A DNA stretch of 64,000 nt, taken from Omphiscola glabra (taxonomy: Eukaryota; Mollusca; Gastropoda; Lymnaeidae). The position numbers were made by a program, and so were the translations under genes. Position 1 is the stretch's first letter. Each line of letters opens with the position of its first letter. The notes below the pieces were generated by a model. The model saw nothing but the letters and a program-made list of their open reading frames with translations. It ran no database searches and was not told the DNA's origin. The stretch is taken from positions 33,215,802-33,279,801 of the forward strand of contig OZ024802.1 of NCBI GenBank assembly GCA_964017045.1, given 5' to 3'. Positions 37,144 to 48,929 of this stretch are shown here, one piece after another.

Positions 37144-39149
37144 GATGTCAAATTAATGGAAACTTAAATTATAAATAAAAAATCAAAATAATTATAAATT
37201 ATTTTTAAAAAACAATTTTGGTTTTAAGTGAGTAGTAACAGAGAATAGAGTTGGCATCAATATGATGAGCCATTTGGCATATTCATAGTCAGCCTTTTTC
37301 AGCTTATGAATCAGCTAATTGGCTTTTGGATATCAGAAAATAATATCCAGAAGTTAGATGCTAAATTTTCACCATGCTGTAAAGATTTGATAGCTGTCAC
37401 TGACATGACCAACTATTTCAAATTTTTGCTTGCTTATTTCTCAGTCTTTATCTTGGTATGTCTCAAACCAGAATCCAGCATGATAAGTAACTTCTGCTCT
37501 GCTGTTCTACACAAGTTCAGATTGTAAAAAAATGTAACAATCGTTAATTTAATTCATAATTTTTGCGTGCATTAAAATTACTGATGCAAACACCATGACT
37601 TAAAATAGAATGTCCACTGCTTTCAGAGTTTAAGAGGTTTCGCATTAGTTTAGGGTATATTTACCAATAGTCACTATAAATAACTGTACCCAGCTGCATG
37701 CAGGGCAAGGGAGCTGAGCAGTTTTCCCTAGAATCGTTTTAGATAAAGTAGAACCTTTTAATTATAAGGATGATCCTTTTTTTTTTTACATGGCAATTAT
37801 GTTTTACATTTTTACCTCTTCCCCGATATAAATGATTTCAAAGCTTTGCTTCTCTACACTTGTTAATAAAACACTGCACAAGTTAACACAACACTGCACA
37901 GTTAACATATATAATTTATTTATATTATATTATAATATGACTTAATTCCAGGCCAAGGCAATCATTCATGAGAAAACTTGAACTTGAATACAAATTAAAA
38001 ATAATTCATTTTCAGCCCAGTGTGGCTCAAAGTAAATGTAATACTAAGACTAAGATAAATGTGAAAATAACTGCACAACTGATGAATAATCTTTACTTTA
38101 ACTTTATTGAAAATATTATTTAGAGGACTTGGACTAACTAATGACTAATGCTTTATTATAAATATAATTTATGGTGGTGTCGTTTTTTTCGTTTCCCCTA
38201 CCCGACCCGGCATGCAATATCCAGATCTATAAGATGATAATTTCAGAAAAGAAATAAAATAGCATATACATTTTAATTAATAGGCCTATATTTAAATTAA
38301 AATATTTAATTATTGAATATATGTATGGCATGGGCACATGGCTTGATAAAATTTGTATTTATTTCTATCAATAACCACTACCGTACATTAAATTCATTAA
38401 ATCAATGCAATAAAAAAATAAACACGAGTAAGAGGATACTCCGGTCTTTCCAAAAACGAGTTAGTAAGATACCGTAACCAGTTTTTAGGTTTAGATTGGG
38501 TTTCAGTTTCATTTTCTTGATTTCTAAGAAAGGGGTTATATTTAGAATCAGGAGGATTTAAAAAAAAAAAAAAAAAAAAAAAAGCTAAGGCTAAGGGAAG
38601 TAGGTAGGATAAGATCTTTAAAAGAATAATTTCCTGGCACATTTGTCAACCCTTAAATGATTCGTTATCTTATTGACTGGGAGAGGGGGGGGGTGTTTAT
38701 TGTATGTTAAAGTCAAGTAACTTTTTAACCCAATTCATGGGGGGGGGGGGGGGGGGTGAGGTGGGAACTTTTTTTAAAAAACCTCCATCTCTGTGATATT
38801 ATCCTACTCCCCTTTTTATTATCAAACGAATTGAATACTGAACAAATTTTCCCCGTTTCTGATGTAGGCCCTAGTGAGATTTTGATTTACTATAATAAGG
38901 TTTCCCTTTAGTCTTTTGAACAGTGTTTCATGTGAACTTTCTTGTGCCATGCCCCACTGAATGAAAACTAAATGATAGGTTTTAGAAAGAAGGAAAAAGC
39001 CTTTGGGAATTTTAAGGAAACACGGTAAGTAAATTTTCAAAACATATATGGAGAACTGAAATTCAAAGACAAAATGAAAAAAAATTTCAAAAATATTTTT
39101 GAAATTTATTAATTTATTAATTTTTCATTATTTCATAAATTTAACATAA
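37144..39149. other. Upstream flank of copy A, no gene recognised
   Basis: AT-rich DNA with an A run near 38561-38583, read on the other strand as part of a short frame, and a G18 run at 38739-38756. A plus-strand open frame at 37306-37527 has no start context, domain or splice partner. Confidence 0.5.
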
Positions 39150-39375
39150 AATGAGAGATCTTAAATACAGTGTGAGATCACAAATCCAATGAGAGATCAT
39201 CAAGACATTGCGAGATCACAAATATAATGAGAGATCACAAATACAATGGGAGATCACAAATACAGTGAGATGACAAATACAGTGTGAGATTAGAAATACC
39301 GGTATAGTGTGCGATCACAAATACAGTGTGAGATTACAAATGCAATGAGAGATCACAAATACAGTTTGACATGAG
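39150..39375. repeat. Degenerate minisatellite, 18-20 bp unit
   Basis: Variants of GAGATCACAAATACAATGA repeat about 11 times with small indels. Confidence 0.8.
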
Positions 39376-40140
39376 TAATTTAGTGAGAAACTTGGTTCTT
39401 GATGCTTGCTGCACAGAAATTGTATGTTAGGCTCCAAATGTGGCGTAGCGAGGATATATGGCGCCCAGGGCAAAACACCGAAATTTGTGCCCCCTCAGAC
39501 ACCCGCGGCTGCCCGACGCGCAGTTATATTACAATGCAAAGTAAACATAATCATTATAATTATTATACTATTTCAATTTAATCGCTAGCAAAAGTATAGC
39601 ATAGACTATAAAACAATATTAGCTTGCTTAAAAAAAATAATATCCCATTAGATAGGATTTACATTAGATTACATTACATAACAAGTAGCGTTTTAATAAA
39701 GATTTATTTTCCTAGCCGTCAATGCTGAAAACTAATCAATAACACCATCAAAGTCAATTGTTTCGAGTCTTTCTATCTCTACAAGGAGCAATGCAAGATT
39801 GTACCAACGGTCTTGTCCCATAGATCGGAGCAAGTAAGACTGGATTGGTTTAACTTGCTGAAGGGGCATTCGCAGCTTGCTATTGACACATAAAATGCTA
39901 GGAGAATTGCAAGGCAATTTTCAATTTGAAAAAACATCGTCACCATTTGACAAAATAAAAGAAAAAAGATCCAATGGAGGCAATGGTAAAGTATCTCTTT
40001 TAGCATCAAGCAGCCAATCTGAGTGAACATTTCCTCCCAGTCAGTGGCATAAATGTTTTGGCGGAGGACGTCCTTGACATTCAAATCTTCACTCCTAAGA
40101 AGATTTTGTGTGTCGAGCTTAAATCTAAATTTTGAAATCA

Positions 40141-41053
40141 GATCGTTCAACCAAGTGAATCGGGTTGTTAATGAGATCGTTCAACCAAGTGAATCGGGTT
40201 GTTAATGAGATCGTTCAACCAAGTGAATCGGGTTGTTAATGAGATCGTTCAACCAAGTGACTCGGGTTGTTAATGAGATTGTTCAACCAATTGAATCGGG
40301 TTGTTAATGAGATTGTTCAACCAAGTGACTCGGGTTGTTAATGAGATTGTTCAACCAATTGAATCGGGTTGTTAATGAGATTGTTCAACCAAGTGACTCG
40401 GGTTGTTAATGAGATTGTTCAACCAAGTGACTCGGGTTGTTAATGAGATTGTTCAACCAAGTGACTCGGGTTGTTAATGAGATCGTTCAACCAAGTGACT
40501 CGGGTTGTTAATGAGATTGTTCAACCAAGTGACTCGGGTTGTTAATGAGATTGTTCAACCAAGTGACTCGGGTTGTTAATGAGATCGTTCAACCAAGTGA
40601 CTCGGGTTGTTAATGAGATTGTTCAACCAAGTGACTCGGGTTGTTAATGAGATCGTTCAACCAAGTGAATCGGGTTGTTAATGAGATTGTTCAACCAAGT
40701 GACTCGGGTTGTTAATGAGATCGTTCAACCAAGTGACTCGGGTTGTTAATGAGATTGTTCAACCAAGTGACTCGGGTTGTTAATGAGATCGTTCAACCAA
40801 GTGACTCGGGTTGTTAATGAGATCGTTCAACCAAGTGACTCGGGTTGTTAATGAGATCGTTCAACCAAGTGACTCGGGTTGTTAATGAGATTGTTCAACC
40901 AAGTGACTCGGGTTGTTAATGAGATCGTTCAACCAAGTGACTCGGGTTGTTAATGAGATCGTTCAACCAAGTGACTCGGGTTGTTAATGAGATCGTTCAA
41001 CCAAGTGACTCGGGTTGTTAATGAGATTGTTCAACCAAGTGACTCGGGTTGTT
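40141..41053. repeat. 34-bp minisatellite inside the hAT-1 transposase, 27 copies
   Basis: Unit GATCGTTCAACCAAGTGAMT plus CGGGTTGTTAATGA. On the minus strand one phase of the unit reads FTWLNDLI, which is also the start of the transposase segment FTWLNDLISKF at the array's left edge (plus coordinates 40115-40150). The array is therefore an expansion of transposase codons. 34 is not a multiple of three, so it destroys the frame. Two interleaved variants (GAATCG/GACTCG and GATCG/GATTG) are present. Confidence 0.9.
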
Positions 41054-41779
41054 GCTTCTTGTTGGAAACATCTAAAACAGACTTCACGACACGGACGACT
41101 TCTTCCACTGATGACAGACCCGAGTCTTGTGGCTATTCTCCCGGCATTCTTCGCCTTCGCTGGATTCGTCTTTCAACTTCGATCCCCCATTCTGCACACA
41201 TTTTGTTGGCATTCTCAGTAGCATCTCTGCACAGGTCATCTCGATTTTTCTTAAATTTATTTTTCAGTGATTCAATATCTAATGCTGCATCTTTGAAGTT
41301 CATAATCAAATGGAATCCTGTAGCCGTTTCTGAACACGTTCATTTTTTTCCGAGAAAGTACTGCCAAAATTGGAGTAAATCTATGAATTTAAAGCTTAGC
41401 CTGTTTCGCAGTAAAATCTCTGCATCAGTTCTCATATCGTTGGTCTGGCTATTATCATCAGATAGCTTTTCAAGCAGCTCTACTAGTTCATCGATTCCTT
41501 CATAAATTGCTTTAACAACTTTTGATCTTGAACTCTATCGAGTTTCATATTCATGTTTAACTGTGATAGAAACTTCATTCTTTAATTGTTCCAATCGAAG
41601 AGTTGAATCAGAGACCAAAAGTATAAATGCTCTCGATCGTATCCAAAATGTAATGACAAGAGGTTCGTGTTTAGCTGAGTGAACTCATCCAAGTTTTAAA
41701 TATGATTGTCACAAATGACGAACAAAACTTGTGGATTTCTGGCACAAATCCTTCGTTAAATGCTTGATATATGCTCACT

Positions 41780-41880
41780 CATTTGATTGATTTGAGTACT
41801 TATATAGCGCTCATTTCCATGCTGTGTTAGCATGCTCACGGCGCTCCGATGTCCTAAAATGTCCTGTCAAGAAATTACAC
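41780..41880 (+). repeat. Dispersed TATAGCGC-type repeat fragment
   Basis: ATTTGAGTACTTATATAGCG followed by CTCACGGCGCTC resembles a short interspersed motif common in marine invertebrates. A related stretch (TATAGCGTGG ... CTCACCACGCTGTACAT) lies at 45856-45905. Class is not assigned. Confidence 0.35.
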
Positions 41881-42409
41881 ACTGCAAAACGACTGATTTA
41901 GTTTTGAGTGAAAAGGTTCAGCTTCTAAATAGTCCAAGAAACCTTCAGATCCAAAAATATCCAACTATCCAGCCAGGAATATAATTTGAAGAAAACATTT
42001 CAAAAATGTACTAGAGATCCCCGCTAGCAAGGCGCCGCTTGAACCATTGCTTGGTCATTAAAAGACCGCCAGAGACGGCAAACTGGACGTCTTTGTTTTG
42101 AAACATGTGTGGTCCACGAATTATCATTTCTGTGCGCCGCTGCTGTGATACTTATACTTTGACACTTTATCAAATTCTAAGTAACCAACGTCATGAAACA
42201 GAAGTACGACTGGAACACTTAGAGGCACGTCGGCATCATTATCATTAGCTGTATCTGTAATACCCTCCGGGACATCATCATTTATATCTTTATTTTCATC
42301 TTCATATGCATCATCACTGTGTTGAGACGACTCAGAGCTATTGTCAGCTTCTCTATATGTTTCAATAGCAACATCTGACTCTCTTTTGCTCTTCCACCTT
42401 TGAGCACCA

Positions 42410-42590
42410 CATAACACCCCACATAGCACCCCACATAGCACCACATAGCACCCCACATAGCACCACATAGCATTACACAGCACCCCACATAGCACACACA
42501 TAGCACCCCACATAACATCCCACATAGCACCACACAGCACCCCACAAAGCACCACATAGCACGCCACATTCACATAGCACCACATAGTTT
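42410..42590. repeat. Short-unit tandem repeat, CACATAGCACCC type
   Basis: Irregular 10-14 bp units built from CACATAGCACCC. It starts next to the N-terminal end of the hAT-1 transposase relic. The minus strand is open across it (Cys/Trp/Val-rich periodic peptide), an effect of the composition. Confidence 0.85.
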
Positions 42591-42934
42591 ACGGGCAAAA
42601 ATAATGTTTTATTTTCAAGCTGGAAATTTGTATTTGTTAAATTAAATATAATGAAAATCGATACTTATTTCATTCAATCTTATATATATCTTATTCGTGT
42701 ATCGAACATATGATTTAAGGTATTCGGTCGAATGCGAATACTTCTTTGTTCTAGGACAGAAAACATTTAAGTTTACTTTGATTAAACAATACGAACACAT
42801 CGTTATCTTTATCTGGTGTCTATAATTAACCCAAACTACTTACAAGTTATCATAAAGATAAATAATCAACGTTCGAAATGTACATTCGTCTAAAACAACA
42901 ACTAAAAAAGTAAAATCAACGAATGTCCTGCTCA

Positions 42935-43030
42935 CACTCAGTTCGCCACCTCTGACCAATCAGCATCAATCAAGCGGCTTCAAGTCGACCAATCAGAGGC
43001 CGGTGCGTCACACACGTCACCGTCACACGG
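42935..43030 (-). promoter_or_regulatory. Candidate promoter region with two CCAAT boxes
   Basis: GACCAATCAG occurs at 42955 and again near 42989, each followed by a GC-richer stretch and CGTCAC motifs, upstream of the minus-strand hAT-1 transposase. Paired CCAAT boxes suit an old transposon promoter, but they read as CCAAT on the plus strand, so direction is open. Confidence 0.3.
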
Positions 43031-43440
43031 CAAGTATCAGTGAGTTTTCGCACTGAACATCGACCTAGAAATATTAGGCAGCTGGTAAATACCATGCAAT
43101 TAGATAGGCACAGGCACAAACACAGTACAGTAATAGTGCTCGGCATTTTTTTTTAACTTTACCAAAATCAATTTCCTTCACAGTATCGCTTTTACTTTTG
43201 ATCAGGGCCGGATTAAGCCATTTTAGTGCCCAAGGCATAAACCGACATGGGTGCCCCCTTCTGCCCGGGGGCCCTGATCTTTCACTGACCGTGACCGCTG
43301 GTATGTTCAATATTATTCAAAGAAAACAGTTGTTAACAAATATGTTTGTAGTTTGTACTACTATCATTTATATAAAACCTACAATAAAGTATTTCTGTAC
43401 TAAAATTAATAGTTAATAAATTTTTAAATAATAATAGACT

Positions 43441-44150
43441 TTTGACAGATTCACATATCTAGGGTCGAACATTTCGAGCACCCTCTCAATGGAGGATGAG
43501 ATAAGTGGTAGGATAGGGAAGGCCGCAACTGTCATGGCGAGATTGAAGAAAAGAGTCTGGTCCAATGCTCAACTCACAACAAGAACTAAGCTGCAGGTAT
43601 ACCTGGCCTGCGTACTGAGCGCACTCCTCTATGGATGCGAGTCTTGGACCACATACACCAGGCACGCATCCTTGACATCAAATGGCAGGAAAAAGTCCCC
43701 AACATGGATGTCATGTCTCAAACAAATATGTGCAGCGTCCCAGCCCTTTTAATCTAAAGACGCCTCCGCTGGCTTGGGCACGTCAAGCGAATGCAACCTG
43801 GTCGCATACCTAAGGACGTGCTGTACAGCGAGCTGGCGACAGGGAAAAGGTCAGTTGGACGGCCTCGTCTCAGATACATAGACATATGCAAAAGAGACAT
43901 GAAGGCGGCCAACATCAACATCTCAAATTGGGAGGACCTGGCAGAGGATCGATCCACATGGCGGGGCATCGTCAAGGAATGATCACCACATGCCAAGGAG
44001 CTTTACCGGGCGGAAACATCTGTAAAGAGAGCGCAGAGAAAGGTCAGAAAACACTACTCCACCGCATTCGTGTGTGGGACATGCAAAAGAGACTGCCATT
44101 CGAGGATCGGTCTCACTAGCCACACCAAGAGCTGCAATCAGAAAAGATAA
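43441..44150 (+). pseudogene. LINE C-terminal fragment with terminal zinc knuckle
   Basis: Plus-strand frames read FTYLGSNISS-like residues, then GRIGKAATVMARLKKRVW and LYGCESWTT. After a deletion and frame change they continue LRWLGHVKRMQPGRIPKDVL, GKRSVGRPRLRY and NWEDLAEDRSTWR, and finally FVCGTCKRDCHSRIGLTSH ending in KSCNQKR and TAA at 44150. This is the post-palm part of a LINE reverse transcriptase with the C-terminal Cys/His knuckle (C-x2-C ... H-x-x-x-C) seen in some animal LINEs. The reverse transcriptase core is missing. A CATA-rich tail follows. It differs from the LINE at 18589 in motif details, so it is a separate family. Confidence 0.8.
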
Positions 44151-44908
44151 ATATATCATCTCTCGTAGACGGAAAGATGCCATACATATACATACATACA
44201 TTTATTTACAAGCCGAGTGAGTCCGCATTGTCCGCATTTTGCTCATTACCATTTACCAGGAGTTTTTTAAATTGTTTATGCGCTTAATTTTTAAGCATTC
44301 ATGATTGTACCAAACTTGAATGTGAATTTTTATTATAATGTATTTCTTAATTATTACTGGGTTTCGATATATTGAGTTTCAAAAACTTAAAAAAAAATTT
44401 AAAAATAAATTTGTAATAATTGTTAAAAGATATTAAACAATTTTGTAAAGATTTATTTTTTATAACCTTATATGGGTAAAATGTTATTTTTTAAAATGTT
44501 TATAATTTTTCCCGATTCGAATCATTTACTTGGAATCGCCCGACCACATCGTATTTGGTATCAATGGAAAGCTTTTTTTTCTCCAGAATTTAGATAAGTG
44601 TAGCTTCCTGTGTCCTGTCACCAAAGTTACCGAAAACTTCAATCGGCGTTGAATCATGGTCAAAAGGGTAATTTTCTGAACTAGTTATAAAGTCACCTCA
44701 TTTCTGACACATCAACATCAACCTTGAACTTTTAATAAAGCAACGATTTTGGATTGTGTGGGAAATTTACATTTAATAGGTTATCCTTTTATGAAATTTG
44801 GTTTGAACGAGCAGTGTGTGCTCTGTAACATGCAATTTTTCAATTTGGTTTCACCCCTTGAAATGGTATCACCCGGTGCGGTCCGCACCCCCTAGCTACG
44901 CCACTGGT

Positions 44909-47598
44909 CTCAAGTCTCCTCGCTGTGTTATATTCAGACGATTTCTTTTTTTTTTTTAGCAAATCACGTATGGTACAAAATCCACGCATATCGCCGGGGG
45001 GAGCACTTCCCCCGGGAAAGTCAAGTCCCCCCCCCCCCCCCCGGAGCAAAATGGGTAAAAAAATAGATCGATTATATATTTTTTTACCCATTTAATTTAA
45101 GTTTAAAAACGACTAAATTGTCATTTTAAACAGTTAAAAAAGAATGCAATCTGACGTCTTTAACCGATTACAATTAGTGAAATCTATGAAATATCGCTAT
45201 GCTGGATATATTTGATTACCGTATATTTAAGGCAAATCTTCTTAGAAACTTACATTTTTCGATTATAAATATCGCACTGTTTCGAAAATTTGCCTGGTCT
45301 GATTATGAGCTGAAGTGTTACTTCCCGTTCGCATTTATCTGTATCTTTTTTTAAATTATTCTTTGCAACTCGCAAGTTTAAAAAATTTAATAACACCGTA
45401 TTAAACTACAGTTGGTTTCTTTCAGAAATCTCTCCGGGAGGGCACTGCCCCCCCCCCCCTCCTCCCAGCCGGAGCACAATGTGTAAAACAATATAAGAAA
45501 CATATTTTTAAAAATTAAAAATGACAAAATTGTCATTTTAAAGCAGTTTTTAAAAGCATAGTAACTGGTGCCTTTAACCGATTACAATTAGTGGAATCTT
45601 TAAATATCGCAAGGCTCGATATATTTGATGATCCGTATATTTAAACCTAATAAAGCTATAGTATTTGGTTATAAAAATCGCACTGACCGTTCCAGTCTTA
45701 TTTCCTGTTGTTCGCAGATATCGTTATTTTAATTTATTTATTTTTTGCAACTGACAAGTTAAAAGACTTTAATGACAATGTATTAAAATACATTTACATA
45801 CCTATAAAGGTCTAAAATTTTATAATATTTATTATTATTATTATTGGTGGTTTTCTATAGCGTGGTACCCCAGCCTAGGGCTCGGCTCACCACGCTGTAC
45901 ATACAATTTAACAAACATAATCATGAACTTAAAAATTAACATACATTAATTAAAAAAACAAAAAAACAAAACAAATGTGTATTCGCCCAACCATTCCATA
46001 ACAATTTACATGTGAAGCCATGGACGGCACTCAGCAGCATCGTTGACGTTAAACGGCCAGAGGAGGAATCAGTCAGGATAATAGAGTTTAAAGAGATGTG
46101 TTTTGAGTGCAGTTAGTCACGTAATAAACATGTCCAATCTGTTTTCAAATTATAGCTTATCGTAAAAGCATGTTAAAAATAAAGATAGGTGTTAATTATA
46201 AATTGTATAATGGCATATTCTTTTTCTAATTATAAAATTGAAAGGGCGCATACAAATAGTGCACGTTTCATCAATTATTATTAAATCGAAATCGTTTTTG
46301 TTTTCTTTCAATGTGCTACTTCTGTTACAAAATTTCCTGAATAAGAGATTTTTTTGTTTGAATACTAAGCCGATATTTATTTTTATTAACTTCTTAACTG
46401 CTTTTCTCTTTTTAATGTAAGAATAATAAACAAAGTGCCCCCCCCCCCCCCCCCCCCATCCATTGACATTGCACTCATTTTTTTATATTATTAATTTTAT
46501 TTTAGATAAGAATCCAGAAGAAAGCTAAGAATTTTTTTTTTGGTAACTTAGATTTCGATTATCATGCCAATTCCATTTTTTGGTACGTGTTTAAAAACAA
46601 TTCTTATTGCTAATTCGTCAATTTAAAATAGATTCTTTGGATTTAGATAAAAATATTTTTAAGTATGGCGAAGATCCAATTTAAGAAATTTATAGTAGTT
46701 TGAAATTCCAAATAAAAATGTCATTGTACTGAATATTGGAAAATTTATACTTCATTTGCATACGAATTTCACTAAGATAAAATTACACATTAGTAAATAT
46801 AATGTCTTCTGTAAAAAAACAACCTCATTTCTTCTTAGAATAGTCATGCAAATTATAAAAATGTCCAGTTTTAAAAACACATTAAAATAGACCTTTCTAA
46901 TAACCTGTTTTTTTTCTTTTTGACACGGGTAAAATTATGAAATATTTACATAAGGTAGTCTAAGCATTATAATTATAAGTAAGTTTGTTTTTTCGTTTTG
47001 CGTACAGCATATCAAATAATGTTTGCAGTGCTTTTTAGTGATGGAATCCTTTTTAATTGAAATTTGTTTTTTGAAAATTCATTTATTTATTGAGTGGCTA
47101 TCTCTAATAATAATGTAAATAAAAAATTAAGCCACATAACTATTTTTAGTTATATAATTATTTTTTTAGTTATTATTTTTTTGTATAACACAAGCAGGTC
47201 AAGCAATTTCCGTTTTGCCAAACATGCATGGAAGGAAATATGATAATTAATACAATATCCTCATCACATCTTTAAGCCCCTAACATATTCGCGGTACCCT
47301 ACAGTCGTAGGGGTTGCTGGGCGCACACGATGGCTCTAAAGTTAAGTGACACCTACATTTTTTTACTAGGATCTCTTCCATTGCTCTCCAATTAAGTGTA
47401 GAATATTGCACTACTAATTCCAGATATGTGATAAAATGCATTCTTGTCCTTTGAATTAATTTAAAAAAATTCCGGGGACTATAATGATTTAAGGGGCGAG
47501 AATAATCTCTGCAGTTGTCCGAAAATGCCACATCTGCACATAAAGAAAAAGTGCCACCTTGGTGGACCACCCCATACGCATTATTTCGACGATACTAG
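44909..47598. other. AT-rich region with a diverged tandem duplication
   Basis: Two blocks of about 400 bp, about 44990-45420 and 45425-45830, share landmarks in the same order: a CCGGGGG or CCGGGAGG start, a C run, GGAGCAMAATG, AAATTGTCATTTTAAA, TTTAACCGATTACAATTAGT and TTTTTTGCAACT. They are an old tandem duplication within a repeat. A C20 run lies at 46438-46457. The remainder has no gene I can support; the frame at 47280-47570 on the minus strand is not recognised. Confidence 0.6.
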
Positions 47599-47771
47599 CA
47601 GGGGCGCATCTACAGAGTTTGGCGTCAGGGGACAAATTCATTTGTACGCCCCCCTCCAACTCTGAAATCCATTATTTTCAACCAATTAATACCATCTAAG
47701 CCCATCCCACCCCCGCTAGTCTGGCACCCAGTGACGTATGTCCCATCTGCCACCCATTAGCTACGCCTCTG
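47599..47771. mobile_element. Small hAT-like MITE
   Basis: Left CAGGGGCGCATCTAC and right (complement) CAGAGGCGTAGCTAATGG are imperfect inverted ends of the CAGNGGCGTAGC hAT type. No target-site duplication is evident. A G13 run at 47829 follows. Confidence 0.4.
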
Positions 47772-47863
47772 GTCACTGACAACTGGCACTGCCCCCACCC
47801 CCGAAAATCTGAAATGCCCCCCTCCCCCGGGGGGGGGGGGGAAATTTCTGAAAGAAAGACTGG

Positions 47864-48689
47864 TTAACAAAAGCTATCTTGCACATTTGTTTGAATATGG
47901 ATATTTGATTTCTGTTTTCTCACAAAGCCACGCCATTGCTCCTTTATATGAAATAGAGTTTTAACTGACTCATTTTTCATGTCTGCGAGTTCTTCTTGAT
48001 ACTGCATATTTGAAATATCAGACAAATCCTCTAACATTGGCTGCATCATCTAAGTTTGAAAATCAATTTGTTTTAAATCACAAAATCTTTCTTCTAAATC
48101 AGCTGACAAAATCTTTAGATTAACGACAATAACCAATATAGCAGTATCAGTCACTTTACATTTTTTGAGCCGATGAAATTTTAAATTTTTTTTGTTACAA
48201 AGATATTTCTGACATTATTCAATAAATATAATGAAACCAAATATCTTCGCTTTTGCATCGACTAGAGTTTTATTTCCTACCTGACGCTTGTTATTTAAAA
48301 TATTTAGTTTTTTAAGGATATCGGCTAAATAACTCACAAATGCTTTACAGGTACTTTATATTAGATTTTTCACTTAAAAAGTCACCAAGTGTATCAAATA
48401 GTTGCATAAATCTTTTCAAGCAGTTCGCTTTCGAGAGCCACCTTATTTCAGTGTGATGTAAAAGTCTCAGAAGTTCTGTATTTGTTTCTGCACTAAATAG
48501 CTGAAAGAGCCGCTGGTATTTGGCATTAGCTTTAGCAATGAGTCTAGAAATGTCATAACTAGCCCTAAGCGTACGACTGACAGTGGCAGTCAACAGAGAC
48601 TTTAAGGTTGTTCTTTTTTTAAAAAAAATCTTTTCAGTTTTAAAGTAATTCAAATCTGAATTAGCACGAGCGCTATTTTTGGTCTTCAC
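47864..48689 (-). pseudogene. hAT transposase relic 2 (ZBED5-like)
   Basis: From 48689 the minus strand reads MKTKNSARANSDLNYF, SLLTATVSRTLRASYDISR, LIAKANAK, then YQRLFQLFSAETNTELLRL and LHHTEIRWLSKANCLKRFMQ. ZBED5-like transposases carry RASY-x-VALRIAK early and LLHTE-V/I-RWLS much later; here they are almost adjacent, so the catalytic middle has been deleted in frame. A second frame at 48049-47864 (EDLSDISNMQYQEELADMKN) resembles the C-terminal part of the same family. Domesticated host genes exist in this family, but the deletion and frameshifts argue for a relic. Confidence 0.75.
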
Positions 48690-48929
48690 TGCGCATCAAG
48701 ATGACCTCGTTTCATTGATTCGTTGGCCCACCATGCAATAAGACGACCTCGTTTCATTGATTCGTTGGCCCACCATGCATCAAGATGACCTCGTTTCATT
48801 GATTCGTTGGACCACCATGCATCAAGACGACCTCGTTTCATTGATTCGTTGGCCCACCATGCATCAAGACGACCTCGTTTCATTGATTCGTTGGCCCACC
48901 ATGCATCAAGACCACCTCGTTTCATTGAT
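48690..48929. repeat. 42-bp minisatellite, 5-6 copies
   Basis: Unit GATGACCTCGTTTCATTGAT plus TCGTTGGCCCACCATGCATCAA, copies near 48703, 48745 and 48787. It abuts the N-terminal edge of hAT relic 2 and grades into the 19-bp array. Confidence 0.9.

Larger units (their letters stand above)
39730..42420 (-). pseudogene. hAT transposase relic 1 (DUF4371/Dimer_Tnp_hAT type)
   Basis: Reading on the minus strand from about 42420: an acidic Ser/Asp-rich N-terminal stretch, then after gaps EGIDELVELLEKLSDDN, AEILLRNRLSFKFIDLLQ, KNKFKKNRDDLCRDATENA and EWGIEVERRIQRRRRMPGE, as in TTF/ZMYM-related hAT transposases. After the 34-bp array, FTWLNDLISKFRFKLD leads to the C-terminal dimerisation region, VSIASCECPFSKLNQ in one frame and IQSYLLRSMGQDRWYNLALL in another (family pattern VA-x-CERSFSKLK, then YLRSTM-x-QDRL-x-NLAL). 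Frameshifts, in-frame stops (for example after FLGKK) and the array make it inactive. Confidence 0.8.
39433..44908 (-). mobile_element. hAT element 1, outer boundaries
   Basis: GTGGCGTAGCGAGG at 39433 and its inverted partner CCTAGCTACGCCAC ending near 44906 (complement GTGGCGTAGCTAGG) are the ends used by many invertebrate hAT elements (CAGTGGCGTAGC). They enclose the minus-strand transposase relic at 39730-42420. A LINE fragment at 43441-44150 and a 10-bp perfect inverted pair, GATCAGGGCC / GGCCCTGATC, near 43199-43279 look like later insertions. The flanking octamers match at only 5 of 8 positions, so pairing of these two ends is a proposal. Confidence 0.45.

Noticed and set aside
40981..41505. 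Plus-strand open frame of 174 codons
   Set aside because: It is antisense to the hAT-1 transposase relic, whose minus-strand peptide matches the family. The plus frame has no domain.
47280..47570. Minus-strand open frame of 96 codons near hAT relic 2
   Set aside because: I could not match it to any transposase segment, and it has no start context or domain.
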